A stretch of DNA of 64,000 nt, from assembly GCF_033807575.1 (NCBI RefSeq), contig NC_084704.1, forward strand, positions 31,163,968-31,227,967, read 5' to 3'. This document shows positions 20,684 through 31,444 of this stretch, in pieces (the stretch's first letter is position 1; the number at the start of each line of letters is the position of its first letter). Source of the stretch: Cydia pomonella. Its lineage: Eukaryota; Arthropoda; Insecta; Lepidoptera; Tortricidae. A program made the translations under genes and the position numbers. The notes below the pieces were generated by a model. It was not told the origin of the DNA and did no database searches. It worked only from the letters and a program-made list of their open reading frames with translations.

Positions 20684-21588
20684 TTGCTAAAACACAAGGT
20701 GTCAAAAAGCAAACCGTTTCGCTCTATTTATATTTCAAACTCAGGTTAATTAACATACACCTACGTATACCTAATTAACCAAACTAATTACAAACCTGTA
20801 TTGACCACAACTCGATCATTAATTACCTAAATATCTTGCCAGTAATATGTGTGCATTTCACGCTTGATTGAGGCACATGCTGACTAGAAACAGGTAAGGT
20901 AAACCCAGTGGTCGACATACTAATGCCCAATAGATGACACTCTGAATGTGCCTACTCATGTACTGGAACAGTGACAGGCACTCGGGCGACATAGTCTGGT
21001 GCTTCTTCTCGCATGGTAGCTCTAAACTATTACTACTACGACAACGGAGGTACTTGCAGGTGCTCTGACCTAACCAATCCTATACGATGCGTCCTCTTTG
21101 ACGGCCTCAACCCAAGTGAACGAGCCTGCCTAAGTTACTTCATGTCCCCATCACTTGCTAAAACTACCGTGTTGCCAGTAGAACGAGTATAATGTTATTT
21201 TCCCAACTATTTTACATCGGGGTAACGTATTTATGTTGCCACAGTGAAATTATTATTTAACTGCTATCATAAATCAATCATGACAATAGCATTGGTTATG
21301 TATATTTGTTATGAATCTAGTATTATAACTTTACCAGGCATGAGCGGTGGGGGGAAATGACCTTATGTATCTTTCAGAGCAAGCGCTATATTTTTTGTCC
21401 TTGTCATAGTCTCACTTGTCCTTCCTGTCTACTTCTAAAAAGTCCTATGTGACATAGACTTTTTTGTTGCCCATCGTTTTTATGGTGGGCTACAAATAAT
21501 CCGACTAAATTACGTAGGTTGCTTTAGGTATGCTGTCAGGAATGTTAAAATGTGTTTTGAATTTTGTCGCATTGCGTATGTTCTTTCC
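20684..21588. other. Unassigned flank of gypsy-1
   Basis: No supported gene, no repeat shared with the rest of the window, no clear low complexity. Confidence 0.45.
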
Positions 21589-22056
21589 CTCACGGGCGCT
21601 CGTGATATAGCACATCTATACGATCCTACCATTTATGGATTTTGTTATAGATATGATCTGTCAGTGTCAAAAGTGACTTTTCCTGGATGACGAAATACCT
21701 ATCAATTTTGACACTAACAACAAATCTATAACAAATCCAGATCTCATTAATAACCTGTTATTATAATCAGAATACGCCTCCTGGTCAAATTATGAAATTT
21801 AACTTGTCTAACCCTAAAATAACTCACGGGCGCTCGTGATATAGCACATCTATACGATCCTACCATTTATGGATTTTGTTATAGATATGATCTGTCAGTG
21901 TCAAAAGTAACTTTTCCTGGATGACGAAATACCTATCAATTTTGACACTAACAACAAATCTATAACAAATCCAGATCTCATTAATAACCTGTTATTATAA
22001 TCAGAATACGCCTCCTGGTCAAATTATGAAATTTAACTTGTCTAACCCTAAAATAA
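21589..22056. repeat. 234-bp tandem duplication
   Basis: Unit 1 is 21589-21822 and unit 2 is 21823-22056. I see one substitution (AAAAGTGACTT versus AAAAGTAACTT). Each unit holds an inverted pair GGATTTTGTTATAGAT / ATCTATAACAAATCC about 85 nt apart, plus AGTGTCAAAAGT / ATTTTGACACT, so the duplicated unit itself includes a MITE-like palindrome. Confidence 0.92.
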
Positions 22057-22184
22057 AACTTATAAAAAGAACCATAGGGCTAGTGTTAAAGTAAATCATT
22101 ATCAACGATACTCTTATAACGGTGTTTTGATGCCTAAGGCCCTTTTTTACAAGCTTTTATATAAACTGCCCTGTTAGTATGTAG

Positions 22185-22285
22185 TTCAGTCGCTGTCAAA
22201 TATATCGGAGCGGCCAAGGTGCTCACACATATCTGAACACGCCTCTATTATAAAGGCATTAGAGTGCTTGAAATATCTGTTTTAG
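22185..22285. repeat. MITE fragment (CGGAGCGGCCAAGGTGCTCA type)
   Basis: The segment TCGCTGTCAAATATATCGGA ... ATATCTGAACACGCCTCTAT ... AGAGTGCTTGAAATAT is a repeat I recall from Lepidoptera. GAACACGCCTCTATTATAAAGGC is partly palindromic. Only one copy is in this window, so the support is weak. Confidence 0.4.
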
Positions 22286-22990
22286 ATGGCTAATTGATCC
22301 ACAAATTTATTTTAATCTCGTTCTGACAGCTTAAGGACGCCGCGCTGCCGAAGTTTCCTTAATTTCCTTTCTCATTAGAATGGGTTAAAATTCCATTTCC
22401 GGTCAAAGCTCCACCGCCGGTATGCTACGGGTAAATAAATAAGTTTTGGAAGTGTCACAACAAATACACACAAGGGTACATTGTAAGTTAATTAGAAGTT
22501 TGTAACAAATCCGTTGCTTGCCTGTATAATAAAAAAAAAATATTTTATTTGATTGAACTTAAAATAGACAAAATATAAAAGGCTAGAAGCTCCCATTTAG
22601 TATAACAATACTTGTGTCGGAAGACCTCGCTCTTCCATTAGGATATAGGGTAAAAACCAACAAACTGTACCTACTTAACTTAATTAATATAGAATTTTAC
22701 AAATTAGATCATGATTTACATTTACAATTTACAATTAATATGCAATTTACTATTTTTAACCAAATTCAATTGTGTGATTACAATTAAATATAAGTAATAT
22801 TTTATAACAATAGGTAACAATGTTCAATTAGATTTTAAGTACATAGAGTAAGTGTTTGTGTGTGCGTGTGTGTGGGTGAAAATGTGTGTGAATGTGTATG
22901 TGAGTTGGATTCTTAATAATAGTGCCTCCATTTCTTCATAATCTAGTGTTCTTAGCCATGATCTTACCTAACGCAGGAGGTCGATTTTAA
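22286..22990. other. AT-rich stretch with a GT-rich patch
   Basis: 22853-22910 is rich in GTGTGT. 22530-22800 is A/T-rich and could be the end of an old LINE, but I cannot show it. No gene. Confidence 0.45.
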
Positions 22991-23160
22991 ATTAACAATT
23001 TGTTATGGGTTTGATCTGGTTTTGATTCGACCTTGACGATCGTCTTGGTGATTGGCGTCCATCTCACGCGTGACTCTCACTTAATGTTGCATGCACCAAT
23101 CAGCGTGAGCGATATCCATGTGTATATCAAAATAAGATAAAAATCTGCAACAAATTTTCA
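22991..23160 (+). repeat. MITE-like repeat (CCAATCAGCGTGAGCG family), copy 2
   Basis: The same ordered blocks as 2364-2505; the exact stretch CACCAATCAGCGTGAGCGAT is shared. The ends ACAATTTGTTATGG and TCTGCAACAAATTT look inverted relative to each other. Confidence 0.65.
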
Positions 23161-23619
23161 AATCAGAATCTGGCACCTATTTTCTTAGCTAGAGGGCTAG
23201 AGCTTCTGAAGAAAGAGGTTTTTTCTTCAGCTTGCCTATATACTGAGATCTACCCCAGGGAAATTTAACAATTTCGAGAGCAACCAAACGTATATAATAG
23301 TTAGTTTGCTTTAATCCTTATCTATAAATTTCGAAGTTTGACAGCTGTTCATCGGTGGGGGTCAGATTTACAGGACAGTAAAACTTTTCAGTTAGGAAAA
23401 ATTACGTACAAGTGCTAACTCGGGACAAGAATACTAAAATGGTGTTTATTATTTAAGTTTATTACCGGAGGTTCTAATTTGGATATGCAATAGGTATATT
23501 ACTATAAGGTTCGATATCAAGTCTGATATCTAGCCTTTTTACAGTAATAGAGGATTTTCATTGAGAAAATGTATAAATATACGTGAATAAACTTTAATAA
23601 TAAATATCTTTTGATCTTG
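23161..23619. other. Unassigned stretch
   Basis: No supported feature. Confidence 0.4.
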
Positions 23620-23729
23620 GACACGGCGCGGATAGTCCGCCGGTTCCTCTCTCTGCGGCCCTAACCACCGGCAACTTGGGCCTTGCCCCGCTGCTGTCGG
23701 CACCCTAGGTTAGGTTTTTTATAATGTGT
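23620..23729 (+). repeat. LINE 3'-end-like repeat (family Y), copy 1, left part
   Basis: GCCCCGCTGCTGTCGGCACC, then CTAGGTTAGGTTTTTTATAA and TGTG, are shared with 31470-31560. The repeat is cut by the mag element at 23730 and resumes at 28785. Confidence 0.75.
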
Positions 23730-23831
23730 TGTCATATATATACTTCCATATGTGTGGGTAGATGAATAAAGTTAGTCTTACAACCAGCTTACGTGTGTTA
23801 TTTATTCCTCCGTCACAATACATATTTTACA
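23730..23831 (+). repeat. mag element 5' LTR (102 bp)
   Basis: Starts TGTCATATATA and ends CATATTTTACA. Identical to 28683-28784. Contains GAATAAAG, possibly an RNA end signal. Confidence 0.95.
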
Positions 23832-23850
23832 TGGCGCAGTTGATTAAATC
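23832..23850 (+). promoter_or_regulatory. mag element primer binding site
   Basis: TGGCGCAGTTGATTAAATC begins directly after the LTR with the TGG expected opposite a tRNA CCA end. I suspect a tRNA-Ser primer, as TGGCGCAGT is common in insect elements (from memory). Confidence 0.6.
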
Positions 23851-23972
23851 TACGTGAAATCGGATTTATATTGTACTGAATTACGGTCCGTATCAGGTGT
23901 AATAAGGAAATTGAATGTGGAGTGTGCTAAATAAGTGTAAATCTTATGTGAAATTTAACTAACCTATGAATA

Positions 23973-26900
23973 ATGGAAGCTGTGTTACAACCACCCGCGC
24001 CGTTTCTATTTGAGAACAATATTTCAAGTGTTACTTCCGGGAATTTGAGTAAGGCGTGGCAAAACTGGAAAAATGCGTTTAATATATACTGTGAGGCATG
24101 CGAACTTCATAAAAAAGACGAAAAGGTGAAAACTAATATTTTATTGCACGTCATCGGACCCAAATGCAGAGAGGTATATGAGCAGTTTTCGGTGAAACCA
24201 ACAACCCTGCAGGAGCTTTTAAAAGAATTTGACGATTTCTTTTTGCCTAAAACTAACACGACAGTGGAGAGGCATAGGTTTTTCACGCGGGAACAGAAAT
24301 TACAAGAATCAGCGGAACAATATGTTTTTGAACTTAATAAAATGGCTGCCAAGTGCGGATTCAAAGACTTATGTGATGACCTCGTAAAAGATCGTTTGAT
24401 TTGTGGTATACGAAATACTACTCTGCGTGAACGTTTATTAAGGGAACCAGATTTAAAACTTAGCTCTGCTTTGGATATTTGCCGGTTAGTGGAGATGTCG
24501 CAGGTGCAAGCCAGTACTATAAAACCAGAATCGGAGACACATCATGTCCATGAATTGAGTACGGATTGTGGCATAAATAGACATGAAGACGTTGAGGAAG
24601 CGGTAAACTGGGTAAACAATTCGTATTGTCGATGTGGAGCTCGTGCGGTGAGAGGTGCGCCCCCCGCCGCCACCGCCGCCGCCCCCGGCTCCTGGGAGCC
24701 GCGCGGGCGCCGCCGGCGCGGTCGCGGTCGAGGAAGAGGTCGTCGCGCTCCTGCTGCGGTTCCAGTACAGGCGGACAGGCCTCCAAGGCCTGGACCTAGT
24801 AATGTCTCGACTTATCACTCGCGGTCATACCAAGTTTGTTCGAGATGTGGTATTAATCACGCTTATAACAAGTGTCCGGCATACGGTGTGCGTTGTGACA
24901 AATGCAATGGGTATAATCATTATGCGAAGATGTGCCGGGTGTATGCTGTGGAGGGCGCCTCCAGTGATCAGGTAAAAAGACATAATAATAATACTTCGAG
25001 TACTGATTGGTCTGTTACACTTGGAATTAATGATAATTTAATTAAATTTAATATTGATACTGGTGCCGGAGTAAATGTTTTACCTTTAAACAGTTTGCAA
25101 AATATCAACATTTCAGTGCAACAGTTAACGCAAACGTCTATGAAATTACAAAGTTATTCGGGTGACGGTATCAAAGTAGTTGGCAAATGTTATCTGAAAA
25201 CATACTACAAGGGCAATAACTATATATTAAAGTTTATTGTTGCCGACGTTAATTCTCCCCCGGTACTAGGTCGCGATGCCAGCGAGGAATTAAATTTAGT
25301 AAAGCGCGTAATGTCGATAGGTACTAGTGACGAGCACGGCATATTAGCTGATTACGCTGACATATTTGAAGGAATAGGTTGTCTTCCTGGAGAGTACAAG
25401 ATACGGTTAAACGATAGCGCGCGCCCAGTCATACATCCTCCCCGAAAGTTACCCATTGCACTAAGGGAAAGTGTTAAAAGCAAATTGATAGAAATGGAAA
25501 AACAAAAAATAATTTCTAAGGTTGAGGGTCCAACAGACTGGGTGAATAGTATGACTCTGGCTAAAAAACCAAACGGTGATTTTCGGATCTGTCTAGACCC
25601 GCAGGATTTAAATAAAGCTATAAGACGGGAACATTTTCGTTTGCCCACCCTAGATGAAATTACTTCCAAATTATTAGGTGCAAAATGGTTTAGCACTTTA
25701 GATGCTAAGCAAGGGTTTTGGCAGGTGAAACTTAGCCCAGATTGTACTGATTTGTGCACTTTTAATACTGTTTTTGGCAGATATAAATTTTTACGGTTAC
25801 CATACGGAATATCGTCAGCTAGTGAAGTATTTCACAAAAAACTTTTAGAACAATTTGATGATTTAGAAGGTGTGTGTCAGTTCATCGATGATCTATTGGT
25901 CTATGGAAAAACCAAAGAAGAACACGATGAACGATTGCGAAAAGTCTTGGACAGGTGTCGTAAAATAAATATAAAATTAAATAAAGACAAATGTAAAATT
26001 GGCCTAAAGGAAATAAAATACCTAGGTCATAAAATAACTGAACATGGGGTTTCGCCCGACGATTCGCATGTAGTAGCTGTACGAAATATGCCTGAGCCAA
26101 AAAATGTTAAGGACCTAGAAAGATTTCTTGGCTTAATTACATACGTAGGTAGTTTTGTGCCAAATTTGTCTGATAAGACACACTTGCTACGCCAACTATT
26201 AAAAAAAGATGTGGAGTGGCATTGGCATGAAAAACATCAGCAAAGCTTTGACTTGTTAAAACAGTGCCTTATAAATCCGCCCGTACTACAATATTATTCA
26301 CTGGACACACCCATAACGGTTTCAGTTGATGCGAGCAAAAATGGTCTTGGGGTGTGCATTTTACAAAATAATTTGCCAGTATGCTATGCGTCTAAATCGC
26401 TTAACAAGACCGAACAAGCATATGCACAAATAGAAAAAGAATCATACGCTTGTGTGTACGCGTGCGAGAAATTTTATGCTTATTTATACGGACGTTCCGA
26501 TATTACAATAGAAACAGACCATAAGCCTCTAATTAGTATAATAAATAAACCCATAGGTTGCGCACCACCTAGATTACAAAGAATGCTCATGAGATTGCAG
26601 CCGTATACATTTAAACTTGTTTATAAACCTGGTAAATACCTATACATAGCGGACACCTTATCTCGGGCGTGTGATAACAATACGGGCGCTGACCTTGACA
26701 CAGAGCCGCGCGATCATCTGGAAGCGCAAGCGCAGGTGTGTGCATTGACTGCATGCAACCCGCTCACAGATACTCATTTTTTATTAATACAGAAATGCAC
26801 GCGCGAAGATAACGAACTCCAGCACCTAATGAAAACGATAAAAAAGGGATGGCCTATTAATAAAACTGATGTTGATTTGAATATACGTAGTTATTGGGAC

Positions 26901-28079
26901 GTAAGAGATGAGTTGACCTTGTCTTATGGATTAATTTGGAAGGGCACACGAATTGTAATACCTACTTGCATGCGGGCTGAAATGTTAAAGAAAATTCATT
27001 TGAATCACTTAGGCGTTGAGAAGTGCAAGTTAAGGGCTAGAGAAACGATTTACTGGCCTAACATAAATTCGCAGATTGCCGATATGATTTCACATTGTCA
27101 GGCTTGTTTATCCTATAGGAGGTCGAACTGTAAAGAGACGATGATTCCGCACGAAGTACCAAACAATCCGTGGTATAAAGTTGCGGCAGACATTTTCCAT
27201 TATAATGGTGAGTCATATTTATTAGTGGTTGACTACTATAGCAAATTTATTGAAGTTGTCAAAATTAAATCTTTAACATCAGAAAAAATTATTAATCATT
27301 TGAAAACGATATTTAGAAGGCAGGGCATACCGGTTATATTTATGTCTGACAATGGGCCAGAATTTCGTTCTGAACTTTTTGAGCAATTTTCAAGTGATTG
27401 GAAGTTCCAACATGTTACATCATCTCCAAGATACGCTCAGTCGAATGGTCTTGTGGAACGAACTATTCAAACGATAAAAAACATTTTAAGAAAAACAACT
27501 TACACTAACTCGGACTTCAATCTCGCACTTCTCGAATTTTTGAATACACCCATAAGTACTGACATACCTTCCCCTGCAGAACTTCTCTATAAAAGAAAAC
27601 TTCGTAGCATAGTGCCATGTGCGTCTACCATGTCCAAATCTAAACTTCAGGAAAATATTGTAAAAAAAATGCAAGATAGGCAGATAGCTCAAAAACATTA
27701 TTATGATAAACATGCTCATGACCTTCCATCGTTAAAAATAGGCCAAGAAGTAAAAGCACTCATAAATAAAGAATGGAAAAGTGGGATTATAGAAAATATA
27801 GTGGGAATAAGATCCTACCTTATTCGTTTGGAAACCGGAAATGAGGTAATTAGGAACCGTAGGCACGTGATTACCGATTCTGAACGACGCAACAATAATA
27901 TTCAAAACCGGTCCCAATCATACGATGATATTGTCATCCCGAATAACCAGACTAATTTAAATTCTAGCTTACCTAACAATCCGTGTAACCAAAATAACAA
28001 CTTATACGTTACTCGTTACGGCAGGACAGTGAGACCACCTGATCGCTGGGGTTACACCGACACGCACCGAGGGAACTGA
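23973..28079 (+). CDS. mag-like gag-pol polyprotein
   Basis: A single 1368-residue frame. Gag spans about 1-220 (capsid-like, with KAWQNWKNAFNIYCEA near the start). An Arg/Gly-rich stretch lies about 235-265 in GC-rich DNA. Two zinc knuckles follow (CSRCGINHAYNKC and CDKCNGYNHYAKMC, about 286-320). The aspartic protease has Asp362-Thr-Gly-Ala. The reverse transcriptase has FIDD at 637-640 in place of the commoner YIDD. RNase H has Asp786 and the TDHKPL block; the integrase zinc region lies around HLNHLGVEKC...CQAC, and the core has Asp1073, Asp1126 and Glu1162 (35 residues between the last two). A tail follows to 1368. It would make virus-like particles, copy its RNA and integrate. It looks coding-competent; expression is not shown. 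Confidence 0.95.
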   Translation: MEAVLQPPAPFLFENNISSVTSGNLSKAWQNWKNAFNIYCEACELHKKDEKVKTNILLHVIGPKCREVYEQFSVKPTTLQELLKEFDDFFLPKTNTTVERHRFFTREQKLQESAEQYVFELNKMAAKCGFKDLCDDLVKDRLICGIRNTTLRERLLREPDLKLSSALDICRLVEMSQVQASTIKPESETHHVHELSTDCGINRHEDVEEAVNWVNNSYCRCGARAVRGAPPAATAAAPGSWEPRGRRRRGRGRGRGRRAPAAVPVQADRPPRPGPSNVSTYHSRSYQVCSRCGINHAYNKCPAYGVRCDKCNGYNHYAKMCRVYAVEGASSDQVKRHNNNTSSTDWSVTLGINDNLIKFNIDTGAGVNVLPLNSLQNINISVQQLTQTSMKLQSYSGDGIKVVGKCYLKTYYKGNNYILKFIVADVNSPPVLGRDASEELNLVKRVMSIGTSDEHGILADYADIFEGIGCLPGEYKIRLNDSARPVIHPPRKLPIALRESVKSKLIEMEKQKIISKVEGPTDWVNSMTLAKKPNGDFRICLDPQDLNKAIRREHFRLPTLDEITSKLLGAKWFSTLDAKQGFWQVKLSPDCTDLCTFNTVFGRYKFLRLPYGISSASEVFHKKLLEQFDDLEGVCQFIDDLLVYGKTKEEHDERLRKVLDRCRKINIKLNKDKCKIGLKEIKYLGHKITEHGVSPDDSHVVAVRNMPEPKNVKDLERFLGLITYVGSFVPNLSDKTHLLRQLLKKDVEWHWHEKHQQSFDLLKQCLINPPVLQYYSLDTPITVSVDASKNGLGVCILQNNLPVCYASKSLNKTEQAYAQIEKESYACVYACEKFYAYLYGRSDITIETDHKPLISIINKPIGCAPPRLQRMLMRLQPYTFKLVYKPGKYLYIADTLSRACDNNTGADLDTEPRDHLEAQAQVCALTACNPLTDTHFLLIQKCTREDNELQHLMKTIKKGWPINKTDVDLNIRSYWDVRDELTLSYGLIWKGTRIVIPTCMRAEMLKKIHLNHLGVEKCKLRARETIYWPNINSQIADMISHCQACLSYRRSNCKETMIPHEVPNNPWYKVAADIFHYNGESYLLVVDYYSKFIEVVKIKSLTSEKIINHLKTIFRRQGIPVIFMSDNGPEFRSELFEQFSSDWKFQHVTSSPRYAQSNGLVERTIQTIKNILRKTTYTNSDFNLALLEFLNTPISTDIPSPAELLYKRKLRSIVPCASTMSKSKLQENIVKKMQDRQIAQKHYYDKHAHDLPSLKIGQEVKALINKEWKSGIIENIVGIRSYLIRLETGNEVIRNRRHVITDSERRNNNIQNRSQSYDDIVIPNNQTNLNSSLPNNPCNQNNNLYVTRYGRTVRPPDRWGYTDTHRGN

Positions 28080-28671
28080 ACTGAGACTTGTACCAACCTA
28101 GATATAATATTCCATGTGTTTGATTCATGAATGGCGAATATATAATGTAAAAACTATATATATATTAATTTAATGTAAGTATAATATCATATGGGATACA
28201 ATTACATACAAACTGATTTTGCAAGTATTGTCGTCTGTTTAAGTTAATTAAATAAGAATGATTTCTAATTATTATAAATGTCAATAGGTACTTTTCTAGC
28301 ATCAAGCGCTCTAAAAATTTATAAAAATAAACTTAAGGTACAAGGTTATATAAATTAAAATAATTGTATACTTACTTCAATACACTCAATACTTATATTG
28401 AAAATGTATATTTCTCAAAGAATATATATAATTATTAAAAATAAATAAACATTTTATAACAATGTATTACTGTAAAAGTAGTATATTTAAAATAAATTAT
28501 AAATTAGAATTTAAAACTGAAAATACCAAGATATTTTAAAAGTATAGGTTTATGAATTGTAAAATAATCAGCATGTATAATTTTGAAATAAAAATTGCAT
28601 GTAGCTAATTAAATCATCTAAGAAATCCTCTCATGGATTCAGCATTTTTTTTATTATTATTGTTTTTATAT
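28080..28671 (+). other. mag element 3' untranslated region
   Basis: About 590 bp of very AT-rich sequence between the polyprotein stop and the polypurine tract, with no frame of note. This is long compared with the 102-bp LTR. Confidence 0.75.
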
Positions 28672-28682
28672 AAAAAGGGAGA
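28672..28682 (+). promoter_or_regulatory. mag element polypurine tract
   Basis: AAAAAGGGAGA lies immediately before the 3' LTR, as expected for the plus-strand primer. Confidence 0.85.
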
Positions 28683-28784
28683 TGTCATATATATACTTCC
28701 ATATGTGTGGGTAGATGAATAAAGTTAGTCTTACAACCAGCTTACGTGTGTTATTTATTCCTCCGTCACAATACATATTTTACA
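28683..28784 (+). repeat. mag element 3' LTR (102 bp)
   Basis: Identical to the 5' LTR; followed at once by CATATCTTTTG of the host repeat. Confidence 0.95.
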
Positions 28785-28890
28785 CATATCTTTTGTATAG
28801 TTTTGTAAGTGTTTTTATATTTTACTTTTATATTCATATTATAAATGACCTAGCCTAAGACCAAAAATAAATAAAGAGAATAATATCTAT
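28785..28890 (+). repeat. LINE 3'-end-like repeat (family Y), copy 1, right part
   Basis: Resumes where 23729 stopped: CATATCTTTTGTATAG, TTTTTATATTTTA, AAATAAATAAAGAGAATAAT. It is collinear with 31561-31660 and ends in the A/T-rich tail. Confidence 0.65.
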
Positions 28891-29484
28891 TTAGTATTCG
28901 CGCCCGAGTTAGCACACGTAAGATCATATAGATCATGTCATTCACGACGACGCATGACTTGATTTGTATTGTCATTTTATTAAAGGTTAGATTTGAGAAA
29001 TCTTCGCGTCATCGTGGATGACACGAACTATAATCTTAAAACCGTAGCTATCTTCGGATACATTTTTAAATAATAATAATAAAAGAGTTATGCATGTAAT
29101 ACTAAGAAAGTATCTTACAATGTTTGACAATTCGCAAATTTAATTTTAAATCGAATTTCCCACTCGGAAAAGTAAAATAGTCCAATTACGATTTCAAATA
29201 GCTGTGATCCGAACGCGATATGTTATAAATGGAAAATATCAAACGGGATCAGTAAGTGAGTTATCGCAACTCGGAGTTTGCCCGAGTCCGGCCCCGATCC
29301 CTCTTCTTTCATTCTGTATAACATACATAGCTTATGGGTTCGACTTGAAAAGATGACAAAGATATATCTGCCGTTATGATACCAAAACATATAAAATGTA
29401 GTTTTGCGAACTATTTATGGGTCGTTTTTTTTTTCGTGAGATTTAGATAAAATTAGGAAAAACGTAAACGTATGGTGTTTTAAA
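28891..29484. other. Unassigned stretch
   Basis: Nothing recognised. GACGACGCATGAC near 28948 and CGCGTCATCGTGG near 29005 are weakly inverted. Confidence 0.4.
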
Positions 29485-29800
29485 GCGGTGGTGGCCGAGT
29501 AGATATGACGTCCAACTTTCAATCCGGAGGTCGCGGGTTCAAATCCTGGCTCGTACCAATAAGTTTTTCGGAACTTATGTACCTACGAAATATCATTTGA
29601 TATTTACCTCTAGCTTTTCGGTGAAGAAAAACATCCTGAGGAAACCTGCATACATCTGCGAAGAAATTCAAAGGTGTATGTGAAGTCCCCAATCCGCATT
29701 GGGCTAGCGTGGCCCGAGTATAGAGTATAGCCCGAGTCCTCTCGCGCAAGAGAGGTCTGTGCTCAGCAGTGGGACGTATATAGGCTGAATTCTTATTTAT
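29485..29800 (+). repeat. tRNA-headed SINE (family A), copy 2, full length
   Basis: A-box-like TGGCCGAGTAG at about 29492 and B-box GGTTCAAATCC at about 29537. Then comes a body with TCGGTGAAGAAAAACATCCT, CATTGGGCTAGCG and GTGGGACGTATATAGGC, ending in TTATTATTATT. About 315 bp. It serves as the template for the interrupted copy at 245-945. Confidence 0.85.
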
Positions 29801-30310
29801 TATTATTATATGGTCTTTTCCTAACTTAATGGAAAATTACATATATTTTTTTTGGGATAAGTTGTTTTTTCGTATTTATTCCACCCAGAATGAGCTTTTC
29901 AAACCAACCATATTTTATCTAAATCCAATGAAAAAATATTAAAATAGCCCTATAATTAAATATCTCTGGCTTGTACCTACTGTACTCTTTATCTTTTAAC
30001 CTGTCAAAAGTTGAACTCTTTATAAAAAGCTGTTTCATTAATTGGTTGTGTTTTTCAAAGAATTGCCGTTGAAAAAAAAAGATTGTTAAGGAAGCGACCA
30101 TCTTACCGGTATTTCTTAATCTTATAAAATGAGAAAAATATTAAACATAAGCAGCTCGGTAACTTTATATTAAGGTTTTTTCAGGGGACATAAATTCATA
30201 CCTAATTTCCATTTTTTAATACATATTTTTTATATTACTTACTGGAATCTCATTAATTGCTGGTGTTTAGTATTAGTTTGTTCATTCAATCTAAAATCTC
30301 GTACCTCGTT
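29801..30310. other. Unassigned AT-rich stretch
   Basis: No supported feature. Confidence 0.45.
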
Positions 30311-30367
30311 TTTAGGGTTCCTTAGCCAAATGGCATAAAACGGAACCCTTATAGTTTCGCCATGTCC

Positions 30368-30398
<31 letters not shown>

Positions 30399-31002
30399 CG
30401 AGGCTTTGCTCCGTGGTCGTTAGTGCTAGAAAGCTGAAATTTGGCATGGATATATAAATCAATAAAGCCGACAAAGTCATACAATAAAATCTAAAAATTT
30501 AATTTTTTTTTAGGGTACCTCCCCTACACGTAAAGTGGGGGTGAATTTTTTTTTTCGCTTCAACCATAGAGTGTGGGGTATCGTTGGAAAGGTCTTTCAA
30601 AACTAATAAGGGTTTTTAAGAAACATTTTTTGAGAAAGTGAATATATTCGGAGATAATCGCTCCGAAAGAAAAAAAAATGTGTCCCCCCCCCCTCTAACT
30701 TTTGAACCATAGGTCCAAAAAATATGAAAAAAATCGTGGAAGTAGAGCTTAAGAAAGACATTAAATAAAAACTATAGCGGACATGATCAGTTTAGCTGTT
30801 TTTGAGTTATCGCAAAATGTTTTCCCTTCATAGTAAAAAGACTTACTTTAATTAGGTACTGATTATGCAAATTTGCCTATTTGTTTAAATCGGGTGAAAG
30901 GTACCATTTACTACACTTTAAGGTCCGGTTTAGCTTATTGTGACGGAAGAGTAACTACGGAACCCTACACTGAGCGTGGCCCGACATGCTCTTGGCCGGT
31001 TA
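30311..31002 (+). repeat. AGGGTTCC-family element, copy 2 (longest, about 690 bp)
   Basis: Starts TAGGGTTCCTTAGCC with an early fold-back to CGGAACCCTTATAG. It then has the (GTCT)n run at 30366-30399, the CTGAAATTTGGCATGGATAT block, AGGGTACCTCCCC, and a C run at 30686-30694. It closes with TACGGAACCCTACACTGAGC and a GC-rich end CTCTTGGCCGG. The closing GGAACCCT is inverted relative to the start. No protein frame. Three shorter copies lie at 1131, 44638 and 60612. Confidence 0.75.
30366..30399. repeat. (GTCT)n microsatellite
   Basis: About eight GTCT units within the AGGGTTCC element; a shorter run lies at 44688-44712. Confidence 0.95.
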
Positions 31003-31444
31003 TTAATTTTTTGTATGAGTATTCTATATAGAATGAGTAACAGTTCTATAAAAAAATGTTACTTAATCATCTAAGTATTTTACTATATTCCATTATTTAA
31101 CTCGACTTTAAAGGCTAAAGTATTATTAAAAATTGTGAATTAAAAAACAATTTCCACAAAACAACAATAAAATGTCTGAAAGTTTTCAACAGTTGTTACA
31201 CGTATAAAAATCACGTATTCCTCTAGCGACGTAGGTATGTAAGCACTTTGACGCGTTATGTGATTCAATTCTAGAATACATCCCTTGGATTTAGAGTTTC
31301 AGCGCGTGACGAGTAACAGTGAATTTTTCGTATAATGGCTATCATATTATTATTAACTATAACGGGACTTGATCGCACTTAAGCTTTAAAATCACAACGT
31401 TTCGAGGACGGCATTATCCCCTGGTCACGAAGAAAGACAAAATA

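Larger units (their letters stand above)
23730..28784 (+). mobile_element. mag-lineage Ty3/gypsy retrotransposon, apparently intact
   Basis: 5055 bp with identical 102-bp LTRs, a primer binding site, one uninterrupted 1368-codon polyprotein, and a polypurine tract. Very short LTRs and a fused gag-pol are features of the mag lineage first described in silkworm. Every catalytic residue I looked for is present. No target-site duplication is visible: GTGT precedes and CATA follows. The flanks line up with the uninterrupted family Y copy at about 31560. Confidence 0.93.

Noticed and set aside
24486..24975. Arg/Pro/Gly-rich open frames opposite to or overlapping the mag gag
   Set aside because: Shadows of the GC-rich RGR-encoding segment of the real polyprotein frame.
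29519..29749. 76-codon minus-strand open frame
   Set aside because: Lies across the SINE A copy; not conserved in the other copies.
30366..30399. CRISPR-like regular repeat
   Set aside because: Simple GTCT microsatellite without spacers; the context is eukaryotic.
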